This document shows, piece after piece, positions 18,150 to 26,569 of a stretch of DNA of 64,000 bases. The position numbers were made by a program, and so were the translations under genes. The DNA is taken from positions 1 through 64,000 of the forward strand of contig CAJPTC010000009.1 of NCBI GenBank assembly GCA_905373475.1, in the 5' to 3' direction. Position 1 is the stretch's first letter, and every line of letters begins with the position of its first letter. Under the pieces are notes generated by a model. The model saw only the letters and a program-made list of their open reading frames with translations, did not search any database and was not told the DNA's origin. This DNA is from Bacteroidia bacterium (GTDB lineage: Bacteria > Bacteroidota > Bacteroidia > Bacteroidales > CAJPTX01).

Positions 18150-20012
18150 CTACAAACTAATATAGTGCTGGTGGTGTTTTTGGAAAAAGGCTTCTCCTGT
18201 TCGGCGGAGTGAGTCGGGGAGAGGTTGGTGCTGCCAGAGTATGCGCTTGGCATCGAAATCGTAGATAAACCCCATGCTGTCGGTTAGCCAACCGAAACCA
18301 TGGTTGTAGACCACCATAGCCCCCGTATGTTTCTGTGCAAGAGTATTGCGAGAGAAGGGAAAAGAGCTGTGAGGTAGTCCTAGTTGTGCGAGGAGTAGGG
18401 CTGCAAGGTCAGTCTGTGAGGTAACATTGGCAATGACCGTATCAAAATTCTGGCGTAGTGCACCGCCTGTCCATACCATGGGGATATGGTAACGTACTGG
18501 GTCTTCATTTTCCGAATTCCCAGGATAACGATGTCCGTGGTCAGCTAATATTACGACCAGAGTAGAATCCCACCATGGGCGCGCTCTTGCTTCTTCAAGG
18601 AAGCGATTCATGCAACTGTCGGCATAGCGTGCAGTGCGTCGTATCCGTTGTTCCTCTGGCAGTGAGGCGTCTACGGGGCGATTAGGAAGGTCAAAAGGTT
18701 CGTGGTTAGAAAGGGTAAAATACATTTTGCAGAACGGCATTTGCGCTGTATCGCACTCCGCCAACAAGCGCGGATAAACATACTCGTCGTGCACGCCCCA
18801 CTTTTCGCCTCGTAACTCACGAGGAAAATCGCGCTGTTCTACGATTCGTGCAAAACCTGCGAGATAGGCGCACGTTCGGAAGTTCACAAATTCGGCATTG
18901 CCGCCGTAATAAAATGCTGTACTTCTATAGCCAACCGAGTCTAGCACGCGCGGAAAGAATGAAAGCTTTTCTAGCTTCCGTACAAATTTGATAATGGATT
19001 TTTTCCCCTGTGCAGGATACCCCGCCAGCGTTGCTACTACGCCCTTGTCGCTCCGTGTGCTTGCAGCATACATCCGCGAGAAAAGTACTCCCGTGCGAGC
19101 CACCGAATCTAGGTGTGGTGTGCACGAATCGCGCCCTAGGAGTTGTGAGAATTTTGCCGACTGGCTCTCCATCAATAGGATTATAATGTTGGGGCGCTTG
19201 CAGCGGAGTAAGCGCGGATAAACGTCACTCTCCTGCATAATGTTTTTGTAGCGCTCCTCCATTTCAGCGTCAGAAAGGAATGGTTCGTAGTGTGTAAAGG
19301 AATACTGTACCTCGGTTAGCTCGCGCATAAAATTCCAAGTAGCGTTGATGGCTATATGGTTTGCAAAGGCATTAGAACTAAATGCAACGCGGCTCACACT
19401 CATGGTTGCCACGTCGAAGCCACCACGAATGGGGATGAGCATACATACAGCAAACAAAAGTGCGAGCACGGGTTCGTACCACGCTGCACGAATAGGGGAG
19501 TGGTGTGACTTCCAAATCCAACGAGTGTGGATGAAATAGGCACAAGCTATAAGTCCTGCGATAAAAAGGAGTAGCCCTGCTGTAAGATACCACGGAATAG
19601 AACCGAGCGATTCGCTGAGGTTGGAGATGTAGAGTAGTGGCGTGAGGTCTATATGCGAGTGCCAGTTGCGGTATATCTCGAGGTCTGCTATAGCAATGGC
19701 TATACTCAGACCTGCAAATAACGTGCTTACGGTTAGTATGGTTATACGTTCGGCGCTAAATATTCCTGCCCTTTTTCGTCTCAGTAGCCGAAGAGTAAGT
19801 AGAATAGCCCACAGCGTGAAAAGTGAGAGGAAAACGTAGCCCAGGAGCGAGAAATCCATGGCAAGCCCCTGCCAAAGTGCTTGCAAGCTCAAGCGCCAGC
19901 CGCAAGAAAGCCCGCCCCAGAGTTCGTAAAGTATAAAAGCGAGACGAAGAAAAAACTGCAGCCCTATCCAAAAAAGAAAGAGCCGCAGTGCTATTAAAAT
20001 TCGTTGGCGCAT
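18150..20012 (-). CDS. LTA-synthase-like sulfatase-fold phosphotransferase
   Basis: This 620-residue inner-membrane enzyme has about five N-terminal membrane helices (about 5-165) followed by an extracytoplasmic alkaline-phosphatase-fold domain. Metal and catalytic motifs are MESQSAKF, a presumed threonine nucleophile in STRSDKG followed by LAGYPAQGKKS, and ADHGHRYPG. In Firmicutes this family polymerises glycerol phosphate; in Gram-negatives relatives transfer phosphoglycerol or phosphoethanolamine from lipids to glycans or lipid A. The acceptor here is unknown. A second enzyme of the same superfamily lies at 59590-61545. The SPOR lipoprotein gene ends 34 bases upstream, so the two may be co-transcribed. 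Confidence 0.88.
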   Translation of the reverse strand: MRQRILIALRLFLFWIGLQFFLRLAFILYELWGGLSCGWRLSLQALWQGLAMDFSLLGYVFLSLFTLWAILLTLRLLRRKRAGIFSAERITILTVSTLFAGLSIAIAIADLEIYRNWHSHIDLTPLLYISNLSESLGSIPWYLTAGLLLFIAGLIACAYFIHTRWIWKSHHSPIRAAWYEPVLALLFAVCMLIPIRGGFDVATMSVSRVAFSSNAFANHIAINATWNFMRELTEVQYSFTHYEPFLSDAEMEERYKNIMQESDVYPRLLRCKRPNIIILLMESQSAKFSQLLGRDSCTPHLDSVARTGVLFSRMYAASTRSDKGVVATLAGYPAQGKKSIIKFVRKLEKLSFFPRVLDSVGYRSTAFYYGGNAEFVNFRTCAYLAGFARIVEQRDFPRELRGEKWGVHDEYVYPRLLAECDTAQMPFCKMYFTLSNHEPFDLPNRPVDASLPEEQRIRRTARYADSCMNRFLEEARARPWWDSTLVVILADHGHRYPGNSENEDPVRYHIPMVWTGGALRQNFDTVIANVTSQTDLAALLLAQLGLPHSSFPFSRNTLAQKHTGAMVVYNHGFGWLTDSMGFIYDFDAKRILWQHQPLPDSLRRTGEAFFQKHHQHYISL

Positions 20013-20046
20013 TCGAGGTGCGTCGCCCCTTCGGGATGCGATAAGG

Positions 20047-20619
20047 TTAGAAGGTCACAATATCGTCGTCGTCAGAGCTAGAGGAAGAAGTACGGCTACT
20101 GCCCGACGTGGGACGTTCGGGGCGGTCGCTGTTCAACCATGAGCTGGTGTCGTATCGTCCACCTTCTTCAAAGACCCACAGACCGTCTTCGCTACTCCCC
20201 GTACGATTTATGTAGGCTACAGCCTCGCTCATGCTACCAAAATCGGCAATGGAGACGAGTTTAAAGCCATTAGGTGCCATAAATTGTTTTGCCTCGGGAA
20301 AAGAACGTCTCTGGAGCTCCAAGAAACGATCTGCATTGTCTTGATAGATAAAACTCCCCTTTATTACGTGGAATTTTAGGCTCGCGTTATACTGTGGTTC
20401 TTGTACGGTTTGGGTCTGTTGTGCACGTTCGCGTTCTATCTCCAGTTGTTGTAAACTGTCTGCAATGCGCATAATGCTATCGGCACGTGCTTGTACGGCA
20501 GCGATTGAGTCTGCGCGTCGCTTTGCCTCTTCCTCCGCATTTTTCCGATTGCACCCAAAGCCTACAATGCTTAATACCAATGCTACTATAACGAATGTGT
20601 GCTGATGTCTCATTTTCAA
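20047..20619 (-). CDS. SPOR-domain lipoprotein
   Basis: A lipoprotein signal (lipobox VGFGC, cysteine near residue 23) is followed by a charged coiled-coil linker (about 28-70, rich in A, D, R, E) and a SPOR domain (about 80-150: FHVIKGSFIYQDNADRFL, then GFKLVSIADFGSMSEAVAYI). SPOR domains bind denuded peptidoglycan glycan strands at division sites. The C-terminus is a serine- and aspartate-rich low-complexity tail. A periplasmic role in division or cell-wall remodelling is inferred. MKM at the N-terminus leaves two possible start codons, two residues apart. Confidence 0.88.
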   Translation of the reverse strand: MKMRHQHTFVIVALVLSIVGFGCNRKNAEEEAKRRADSIAAVQARADSIMRIADSLQQLEIERERAQQTQTVQEPQYNASLKFHVIKGSFIYQDNADRFLELQRRSFPEAKQFMAPNGFKLVSIADFGSMSEAVAYINRTGSSEDGLWVFEEGGRYDTSSWLNSDRPERPTSGSSRTSSSSSDDDDIVTF

Positions 20620-20634
20620 ACCGTTTAGTATCCT

Positions 20635-20706
20635 CCTCGTACGAGGTGCTTTTCTGTGTTTTTGAAGAGATTACAATCTCAATTCTCCTCCTCAATTGCA
20701 AAAGTA
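20635..20706 (-). promoter_or_regulatory. Promoter and palindrome-rich leader of the SPOR lipoprotein gene
   Basis: On the minus strand TACTTTTG (20706-20699) is an exact -7 box. The predicted leader of about 75 bases contains two short dyads: GAGATT-AC-AATCTC (20667-20680) and the perfect palindrome CCTCGTACGAGG (20635-20646), which lies 16 bases before the start codon. These may be protein- or RNA-level control sites; no known riboswitch is recognised. Confidence 0.5.
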
Positions 20707-20832
20707 ACAATTATAAAATTACTACAACTCCTGTAGTAATGCATGGTGCATTATAAAATCATTTCGTTTCCTTGTGTTTTTCGGTGAGGCGATAGCCGAA
20801 TGGGGAATCTTCTGGTAGTGTTTTTCAACCAT

Positions 20833-20865
20833 AAAAAAAAAGCACACTGTGTAAACAGCGTGCTC
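20833..20865 (-). terminator. Terminator of tRNA-Arg
   Basis: On the minus strand AGCACGCTGT pairs with ACAGTGTGCT around TTAC and is followed by nine T residues. Confidence 0.9.
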
Positions 20866-20869
20866 TAAG

Positions 20870-20941
20870 TAGCCCCACCAGGACTCGAACCTGAATTTGA
20901 AGTTTAGGAAACTTCCGTTCTATCCCTTGAACTATGAGGCC
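20870..20941 (-). tRNA. tRNA-Arg (anticodon CCT)
   Basis: The minus strand folds into a complete cloverleaf. The acceptor stem is GGCCTCA/TGGGGCT with two G-U pairs, the D arm is GTTC...GAAC, and the anticodon stem GAAGT/ACTTC has loop TTCCTAA (anticodon CCT). The T arm is TCAGG-TTCGAGT-CCTGG and the discriminator is A. CCA is not encoded. It reads AGG codons. Confidence 0.95.
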
Positions 20942-20973
20942 TTAACTCTCTTGCAAAGATAGAGAAAGATAAC

Positions 20974-21366
20974 CTATTCTTTTGCGGGCGTTTCTACATT
21001 TTCTTCGGGCGCTGCTACGCTGCGGAGTTTGTTGCCGAACTGCGAAATCTCCATAAGCAATGTAAGGAGTGAGTTGTCTGGGATTGGCTGTAGATTGTTA
21101 TACAGCAATAGAGTACCTTGGATTTTTGCACACGCCGTAGCTGCAAGTGTTAGCTTTGTAATGACCTCTTGGTCAGGTACAAATTCGGGCGCGGTATACC
21201 CTACTAGGTTAAGTATATTCTCGGTGATGGTATCTAGGATTTGTTTCTTGGCTCTATCGCTCAAATTGGTGGTGCTGGGCATCCTGTCTAGCACGGTACA
21301 GAGCTTCATAGCGCGTACTGACAAGTTTATTGCCGTGTTGTTCAGATTGAAAAAATCAACTTCCAT
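20974..21366 (-). CDS. Small helical protein of unknown function
   Basis: I do not recognise this 130-residue protein. It begins MEVDFFNLNNTAINL and appears wholly alpha-helical, with amphipathic helices at about 10-30, 40-55, 65-85 and 95-115. There is no signal peptide, no membrane segment, and an acidic C-terminal tail (PEENVETPAKE). A four-helix bundle is plausible. It is transcribed on the minus strand between the DUF1015 terminator and tRNA-Arg, so it is probably monocistronic. ATG at 21366 is followed by good codon use for this genome, which supports a real gene. Confidence 0.68.
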   Translation of the reverse strand: MEVDFFNLNNTAINLSVRAMKLCTVLDRMPSTTNLSDRAKKQILDTITENILNLVGYTAPEFVPDQEVITKLTLAATACAKIQGTLLLYNNLQPIPDNSLLTLLMEISQFGNKLRSVAAPEENVETPAKE

Positions 21367-21378
21367 TTTCTGGCTATT

Positions 21379-21410
21379 AAAAAAGGGCGCAGGATAAACT
21401 CTGCGCCCTT
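21379..21410 (-). terminator. Rho-independent terminator after the DUF1015 gene
   Basis: On the minus strand AAGGGCGCAG pairs perfectly with CTGCGCCCTT around an eight-base loop, followed by a T run. Confidence 0.92.
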
Positions 21411-21426
21411 ATGTTCATTTATCTCT

Positions 21427-22668
21427 CTACTCTAGACTGTGAATTACAAGCCCGCTGCGCAACTTGGGTTCAAACCATGTTGTCTTGGGGGGCATGATGT
21501 TGCCCGTATCAGCAATGTCAATGAGCTGTTTCATTGAAACGGGGTAGAGTGCAAAAGCTACTTTCATTTCGCCGCTATCTACGCGTCGTTTCAATTCTCC
21601 TAATCCGCGGATACCTCCTACAAAGTCAATCCGCTTAGAGGTACGCAAATCCTTAATGTCAAGGATTTTGTCTAGCACGAGGTTAGAAAGAATCGTGACA
21701 TCGAGCACGCCAATGGGGTCAGAATCATTGTAAGTACCAGGCTTTGCCGTGAGCGAGTACCATGTACCATCGAGGTACATACTGAAGTTGTGTAGTTTGT
21801 TTGGCGTATAGATCTCTGCGCCTTTCTTTTCAACTACAAAAGTTTCTTCTAGCTTTTTGAGAAGCTCGGCACTGCTCAGCCCATTGAGATCTTTCACCAC
21901 GCGGTTGTAATCTATAATCTTGAGCTGCTCATCGGGGAAGATTACCGCAAGGAAATAGTTGTACTCTTCTTTGCCCGTATGGTGTGGGTTCTGCTGCTTT
22001 TTCTCTTGTCCAACGAGTGCCGCAGCTGCCGTGCGGTGATGCCCGTCTGCAACATAGAGCGCAGGAATCTTAGCAAAAATTTCGGTAATGCGCTTATTCG
22101 TTTCGGGATTGTCTATCACCCAGAAGGTGTGCCCAAATCCGTCTTCCGCCACAAAGTCGTACTCTGGCTTCTTACTTTCTACAATATCTTTTACAATCTT
22201 GTCCATCTCTGCAACGGCAGGATAGGCAAAAAATACGGGCTCAAGATTGGCATTTTGGTTACGCACATGGATCATCCGATCTTGTTCCTTTTCAGTGCGC
22301 GTAAGCTCGTGCTTCTTGATTTTCCCACTTAGGTAATCCTCAAAATGGCAGCAAGCTACAAGCCCGTACTGTGTACGTCCATCCATGGTTTGTGCATAGA
22401 TGTAATAATGCTCTTCGGGGTCTTGTTTTAACCAGCCACGTTCTTTCCACTTCTTGAAGTTTTCTACGGCTTTATCGTAGGCTTCTTGCGAGTGCTCGTC
22501 GGCAATGGGTGTAAAGTCTATTTCAGGCTTTATGATATGCAATAACGACTTCTCACCAGCTTCTGCCTTTGCTTCCTCTGAATTGAGCACGTCGTAGGGG
22601 CGTGAAGCTACCTCTTTGGCCAACTCTTTCGGTGGACGGATGCCCTTGAAGGGCTTAATCATTACCAT
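21427..22668 (-). CDS. DUF1015 family protein
   Basis: This is a 413-residue DUF1015 protein. It opens with the family signature PFKGIRPPKELAKEVASRPYDVL and has the conserved DGHHRTAAA motif (about residues 210-218) and the HxRNQNANLEPV segment. The biochemical role is not established. In Bacteroidetes it regularly sits beside serA and serC, as here (21 bases downstream of serA), which suggests a role linked to serine or phosphohydroxypyruvate metabolism. That link is from gene neighbourhood only. It ends at a strong terminator. A second in-frame ATG two codons later is an alternative start. Confidence 0.9.
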   Translation of the reverse strand: MVMIKPFKGIRPPKELAKEVASRPYDVLNSEEAKAEAGEKSLLHIIKPEIDFTPIADEHSQEAYDKAVENFKKWKERGWLKQDPEEHYYIYAQTMDGRTQYGLVACCHFEDYLSGKIKKHELTRTEKEQDRMIHVRNQNANLEPVFFAYPAVAEMDKIVKDIVESKKPEYDFVAEDGFGHTFWVIDNPETNKRITEIFAKIPALYVADGHHRTAAAALVGQEKKQQNPHHTGKEEYNYFLAVIFPDEQLKIIDYNRVVKDLNGLSSAELLKKLEETFVVEKKGAEIYTPNKLHNFSMYLDGTWYSLTAKPGTYNDSDPIGVLDVTILSNLVLDKILDIKDLRTSKRIDFVGGIRGLGELKRRVDSGEMKVAFALYPVSMKQLIDIADTGNIMPPKTTWFEPKLRSGLVIHSLE

Positions 22669-22689
22669 GGTATCTCTGTGCTCCTACGT

Positions 22690-23613
22690 TTATTTGTTTA
22701 CTTGGAAAGTGCGATCGCCGTTTTTCAAGAAACGTACAATCTGTTCAGCAGCAGCCAAGCCTGCGTTGATATTCGCTTCTGCGGTCTGTGCTCCCATTTT
22801 CTTTGCCGTAAAGAGCACGCGGTCGCCAAATTTCAGAAACTCGTCTTTCTTATCTGGTTCGATGTCGGAGATGTAACGAATGTCTTCACGTTCTGCCATC
22901 AGGCGCAACAGACCGTCTTCGTCAATAATCTCCTTGCGAGCCGTATTGACCAGAATACCGCCCTTAGGCATCTTCGAGAGCAGTTCGTAGTTCAACGACT
23001 TCTTAGTGTCTTCCTTAGCGGGTACGTGTGTAGATACGAAGTTGCAGGTGCTGTAAAGCTCTTCTACGCTTCCTACAAGCTTAACCCCGTCAGCTGCCAT
23101 CTGTTTTTTGTTCGCATCTGAACGAGTGTAGCTATATACATCCATCCCGAAGCCTTTGCCAATTTCAGCCATGAGACGACCAATGTGCCCATAAGCTTGG
23201 ATACCGAGTTTCTTGCCACGAAGTTCGGAGCCTGAAGTACCGTTCCAACGGTTGCGAATCATATAGAGCATGAGTCCGAAAGCAAGTTCAGCCACCGCGT
23301 TAGAGTTTTGCCCAGGGGTGTTCATAGCAACAATTCCACGCTTTGTGCAAGCCTCGAGGTCTATATTGTCATAACCAGCCCCTGCGCGTACTACGATTTT
23401 TAGCTGTTTTGCTGCATCGATTACCGCGGGTGTTACTTTATCACTACGTACGATGAGCGCGTCTACATCGGCTACGGCTGCCAGTAGTTCTGCTTCGCTG
23501 GTATATTTTTCAAGAAGTGCGAGTTCAAACCCTGCACCTTCTACAATCTTGCGGATGCCGTCAACTGCCACTTTTGCGAAAGGCTTGTCGGTGGCTACTA
23601 ATACTTTTGCCAT
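22690..23613 (-). CDS. serA: D-3-phosphoglycerate dehydrogenase-like oxidoreductase
   Basis: This NAD-dependent D-2-hydroxyacid dehydrogenase is the presumed first enzyme of serine synthesis. The NAD-binding loop reads LGIQAYGHIGR, the substrate arginine is in NTARKEIID, and there is a glutamate near DIEPD. At 307 residues it lacks any C-terminal ACT or regulatory domain. The usual catalytic PHxG histidine region reads AKKMGAQTAEAN, so lysine replaces histidine. The same KKMGAQ form is, to my knowledge, normal in Bacteroidetes SerA. It lies between serC and the DUF1015 gene on the same strand. Confidence 0.88.
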   Translation of the reverse strand: MAKVLVATDKPFAKVAVDGIRKIVEGAGFELALLEKYTSEAELLAAVADVDALIVRSDKVTPAVIDAAKQLKIVVRAGAGYDNIDLEACTKRGIVAMNTPGQNSNAVAELAFGLMLYMIRNRWNGTSGSELRGKKLGIQAYGHIGRLMAEIGKGFGMDVYSYTRSDANKKQMAADGVKLVGSVEELYSTCNFVSTHVPAKEDTKKSLNYELLSKMPKGGILVNTARKEIIDEDGLLRLMAEREDIRYISDIEPDKKDEFLKFGDRVLFTAKKMGAQTAEANINAGLAAAEQIVRFLKNGDRTFQVNK

Positions 23614-23647
23614 GATTTGTGTCCTCCTATTTGCGTTTTGTTTATTT

Positions 23648-23693
23648 CAAAAAATAGGTCAGGCAGAGCACCCCTCCGAGCGTCTACCTGACC
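23648..23693 (-). terminator. Hairpin terminator between serC and serA
   Basis: On the minus strand GGTCAGG pairs with CCTGACC around a long imperfect inner stem and is followed by TATTTTTT. It may make serA partly independent of serC. Confidence 0.7.
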
Positions 23694-23721
23694 CAACTTC
23701 ATTTTTGCGTCCTATTCGCGG

Positions 23722-24792
23722 TTACGCATTCTTTTTTTCAAACTCTTGCATGCAAGCTACCAACGCTTTTGCGCTTTCCAATGGCAAAGCATTGTAGGTA
23801 CTAGCGCGGAAGCCACCCACATCGCGGTGTCCCTTAACGCCCACCATGCCTTGGCTTTTTGCGAATTCGAGGAAGGCTTCTTCCTTGTCCTTGTACTGCT
23901 CGTTCATCACGAAGCAGATGTTCATCAGTGAGCGTGAATTCTTTTCAGCTGTCCCTACGAACATCTTGTTACGATCAATTTCGTCGTAAATGAGCTTAGC
24001 GCGCTCTTCGGCACGGCGTTGCATTTCTTTAACACCGCCTTCTGCCTTTACCCATTTCAAGGTTTCGCGCATGGTGTAGATGGCGAAGCAAGGAGGCGTG
24101 TTGTACATAGAGCCCTTTTCTACGTGCGTTTTATACTGCAACATAGCAGGTATCTGGCGCTGTACTTTGTTCAGGAACTCTTCCTTGATGATTACGAAAG
24201 TAACCCCAGCAGGACCAACGTTCTTTTGTGCACCACCATAGATGAGGGCATACTTGCTAACATCTACAGGGCGGCTCATGATATCTGAAGACATGTCGGC
24301 AATCAACGGGATGGGACTGCTGATGTCTTCGCGCAACTCTGTACCGTAGATGGTGTTGTTGGTGGTAATGTGCAGGTAGTCAGCATCCGTGGGGATCTGA
24401 TAGCCCTTGGGTACGTAAGTGTAGTTCTTGTCGGCAGACGAAGCAATGGTAACTACTTCTCCGAATAGTTTTGCTTCCTTGCCTGCTTTCTTAGCCCATA
24501 CGCCTGTTTCTACGTACGCAGCTTTCTTGTTTAAGAAATTGTAAGGCACCATGCAGAATTGCATACTAGCACCGCCGCCAAGGAAGAGTACCTTGTAGCC
24601 CGCGGGGATGTTTAGCAACTCGTGCCACAGTGCTTCTGTTTCGTCGATAATTGCTTGGAATTCTTTTGAGCGGTGCGAGATACTAATCAACGACAGACCA
24701 ATACCATCTAGATCCAAAACCGCATTTGCTGTATTCTTTACAGCCACTTCGGGCAAGATACAAGGCCCAGCATTAAAATTGTGCTTCTTCAT
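23722..24792 (-). CDS. serC: Phosphoserine aminotransferase
   Basis: This PLP enzyme transfers the amino group from glutamate to 3-phosphohydroxypyruvate, the second step of serine synthesis, and also acts in the DXP-dependent pyridoxal phosphate route (pdxB is at 29053). From ATG 24792 the protein begins MKKHNFNAGPCILPEVAV, the canonical SerC start, giving 356 residues. The longer TTG-initiated frame adds 17 unrelated residues. Visible motifs include FLGGGASMQF, the PLP lysine in YGGAQKNVGPAG, and KGHRDVGGFRASTYNA near the C-terminus. Confidence 0.96.
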   Translation of the reverse strand: MKKHNFNAGPCILPEVAVKNTANAVLDLDGIGLSLISISHRSKEFQAIIDETEALWHELLNIPAGYKVLFLGGGASMQFCMVPYNFLNKKAAYVETGVWAKKAGKEAKLFGEVVTIASSADKNYTYVPKGYQIPTDADYLHITTNNTIYGTELREDISSPIPLIADMSSDIMSRPVDVSKYALIYGGAQKNVGPAGVTFVIIKEEFLNKVQRQIPAMLQYKTHVEKGSMYNTPPCFAIYTMRETLKWVKAEGGVKEMQRRAEERAKLIYDEIDRNKMFVGTAEKNSRSLMNICFVMNEQYKDKEEAFLEFAKSQGMVGVKGHRDVGGFRASTYNALPLESAKALVACMQEFEKKNA

Positions 24793-24840
24793 TACACTAC
24801 TTATTAAGCATCGCGACACCCGATGCAATTGATTTTGTTC

Positions 24841-24871
24841 CAAAGATCGTTATTTTTTCTTATTCTACAAA
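24841..24871 (-). promoter_or_regulatory. Promoter of serC
   Basis: On the minus strand a TTTG -33 element (24871-24868) is followed after exactly 19 bases by GATCTTTG (24848-24841), which differs from the -7 consensus only at the first base. The predicted leader is about 45 bases. Confidence 0.65.
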
Positions 24872-25011
24872 TTCGGAGGCATTGTAGAAAAGAAGTTGTG
24901 CGCTTTTGATAAAAAAGGACGAATGAAAAAGCCAGAAGGGATGCAGGTGGCACAAATCCTACCTTCCTTTAAAGTGAGGACTATGCTAAGTAGGGGAGTA
25001 GGGGGGGCTAT

Positions 25012-25764
25012 TTAGGTCTTCTCTAAGAGCTTTTGTGCTAATGGCGTAGCGAAAACGAAGCGGTTCAATGCTTCGTCATGTGTAGTGAGGATGTCTGAGC
25101 CGCGTCCTTCCCATATCAGATATCCCTCACTCAGAAATACGACGTGATCTCCAATCCCCAGAACTGAGTTCATATCGTGTGTATTGACGATAGTCGTAAT
25201 ATTGAGATCGTGCGTAATAGAGTGAATCAGGTTATCTATCAGTAAGCCTGTTTGCGGATCGAGTCCTGAATTGGGTTCGTCGCAGAATAGGAATTTGGGC
25301 TCGTTGGCAATGGCACGCGCAATGGCTACGCGTTTGCGCATCCCACCACTGAGGTCGCCAGGGTATTGATTATAGACTCCGTCAAGGTTCACACGTTCCA
25401 AGCATTCGAGAGCGCGTTTCATGGCTTGGCGCTCAGACATGTTGGTATGCAGAAGGAGGGGGAACGTAACATTTTGCCCCACACTTAGAGAATCGAACAG
25501 GGCTCCCTCCTGAAAGAGCATACCCGTCTTTTGTTGGATATTTTGCCGCTCGCGTTTACTCATCTCTGAGACGCTTTTGCCCTCAAAGAGAATCTCGCCG
25601 AGATCGGGCTCAATAAGCCCCGCTAGGATTTTTAGGAGTACCGTTTTCCCCGAGCCGCTCTTACCAATTACTAGATTAGCCTTCCCCGGCTCAAAGGTCA
25701 CGTTAATGCACCGTAAAACGGCTTTTTCTCCAAAGCCTTTCTCCAGATTCCGAGCCTCAATCAT
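25012..25764 (-). CDS. ABC transporter ATPase, MlaF-like
   Basis: This is the cytoplasmic ATPase of an MCE/Mla-type lipid transporter. It has Walker A GKSGSGKT (about 34-41), signature LSGGMRKRVAIARA (about 138-151), Walker B FLFCDEPNSGLDP and an H-loop NTHD. The GMRKRV signature and DEPNSGLD are typical of MlaF/Mkl rather than other ABC families. Its start overlaps the end of the MlaE-like permease by four bases, so the two form an operon. The substrate-binding MCE (MlaD) protein is not encoded nearby and must lie elsewhere. It probably moves phospholipids between the inner and outer membranes. Confidence 0.92.
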   Translation of the reverse strand: MIEARNLEKGFGEKAVLRCINVTFEPGKANLVIGKSGSGKTVLLKILAGLIEPDLGEILFEGKSVSEMSKRERQNIQQKTGMLFQEGALFDSLSVGQNVTFPLLLHTNMSERQAMKRALECLERVNLDGVYNQYPGDLSGGMRKRVAIARAIANEPKFLFCDEPNSGLDPQTGLLIDNLIHSITHDLNITTIVNTHDMNSVLGIGDHVVFLSEGYLIWEGRGSDILTTHDEALNRFVFATPLAQKLLEKT

Positions 25765-26513
25765 AACAGCAAGATTTGCGTGAGGATAAGATTAAGCACG
25801 ATAATCTGTATACAGGTTACTACGACACCTTTTGTGCTAGCGCGCCCCACTTCAAAAGCGCCCCCCTCAACATAGTAGCCCCAAAAAGCAGGGATTGTAA
25901 CGATGATGAAGGCGAAAACTACCATCTTGAACAGGCCGTAGTTGATGTAATATGGTTTGAAAAATATGCGTAGCCCTTCGGTATAATCTATTAGCGAGAC
26001 CATCCCCGTAACTTCGCCCGTAATTGCTCCTCCGACCAAGCCTACAATCATACTCATAAGCGTGAGAACGGGGAAAAAAGTAAGCGCCGCTACTAACTTC
26101 GGAAGTACGAGGTACGCCGCTGAGTTTATGCCCATTACGTTGAGCGCATCTATTTGCTCGGTAATGCGCATAGAGCCTATTTCCGAGGCTATACTTCCTC
26201 CTACTTTGCCTGCAAGAAGCAGTGCCGTAAGCGTAGAACTAAATTCGAGTAAAAGGACGTCGCGAGTCCCCAAGCCTACAAGATACTTGGGTAAAATAGG
26301 GTAGTTGAGATTGATAGCGCCCTCCAGAGCAATAACAGCTCCTACGAAGAATGAACTAAGCAGTACGAGCGTCACAGAGCTCATTACGAGTTCCCAAATA
26401 TCGCGCACCAATCGCTGACGGAACACTCGCCATCGCCCTGGGTAGTGAAACACCTCACGTAAAAAGAGCATATAGCGCCCAACACTATCTAGCGGGCGGA
26501 GAAATCGATTCAT
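25761..26513 (-). CDS. ABC transporter permease, MlaE-like
   Basis: This 250-residue inner-membrane permease of the MlaE family is the partner of the overlapping MlaF-like ATPase. Five or six hydrophobic segments are visible, along with the conserved TREVLLEF-like cytoplasmic segment (here GTRDVLLLEFSSTLTALLLAG) and GSIASEIGSMRITEQIDALNVMG, the coupling-helix signature of the family. Later segments include VVAFAFIIVTIPAFWGYYV and GRASTKGVV. It initiates with ATG at 26513. Lipid asymmetry or outer-membrane phospholipid traffic is the likely role. Confidence 0.93.
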   Translation of the reverse strand: MNRFLRPLDSVGRYMLFLREVFHYPGRWRVFRQRLVRDIWELVMSSVTLVLLSSFFVGAVIALEGAINLNYPILPKYLVGLGTRDVLLLEFSSTLTALLLAGKVGGSIASEIGSMRITEQIDALNVMGINSAAYLVLPKLVAALTFFPVLTLMSMIVGLVGGAITGEVTGMVSLIDYTEGLRIFFKPYYINYGLFKMVVFAFIIVTIPAFWGYYVEGGAFEVGRASTKGVVVTCIQIIVLNLILTQILLL

Positions 26514-26569
26514 CCTACGCCCAATCGCCAGATTCGTGTTTAAGCTCTTTCATGAACGCCACCGCCGTG

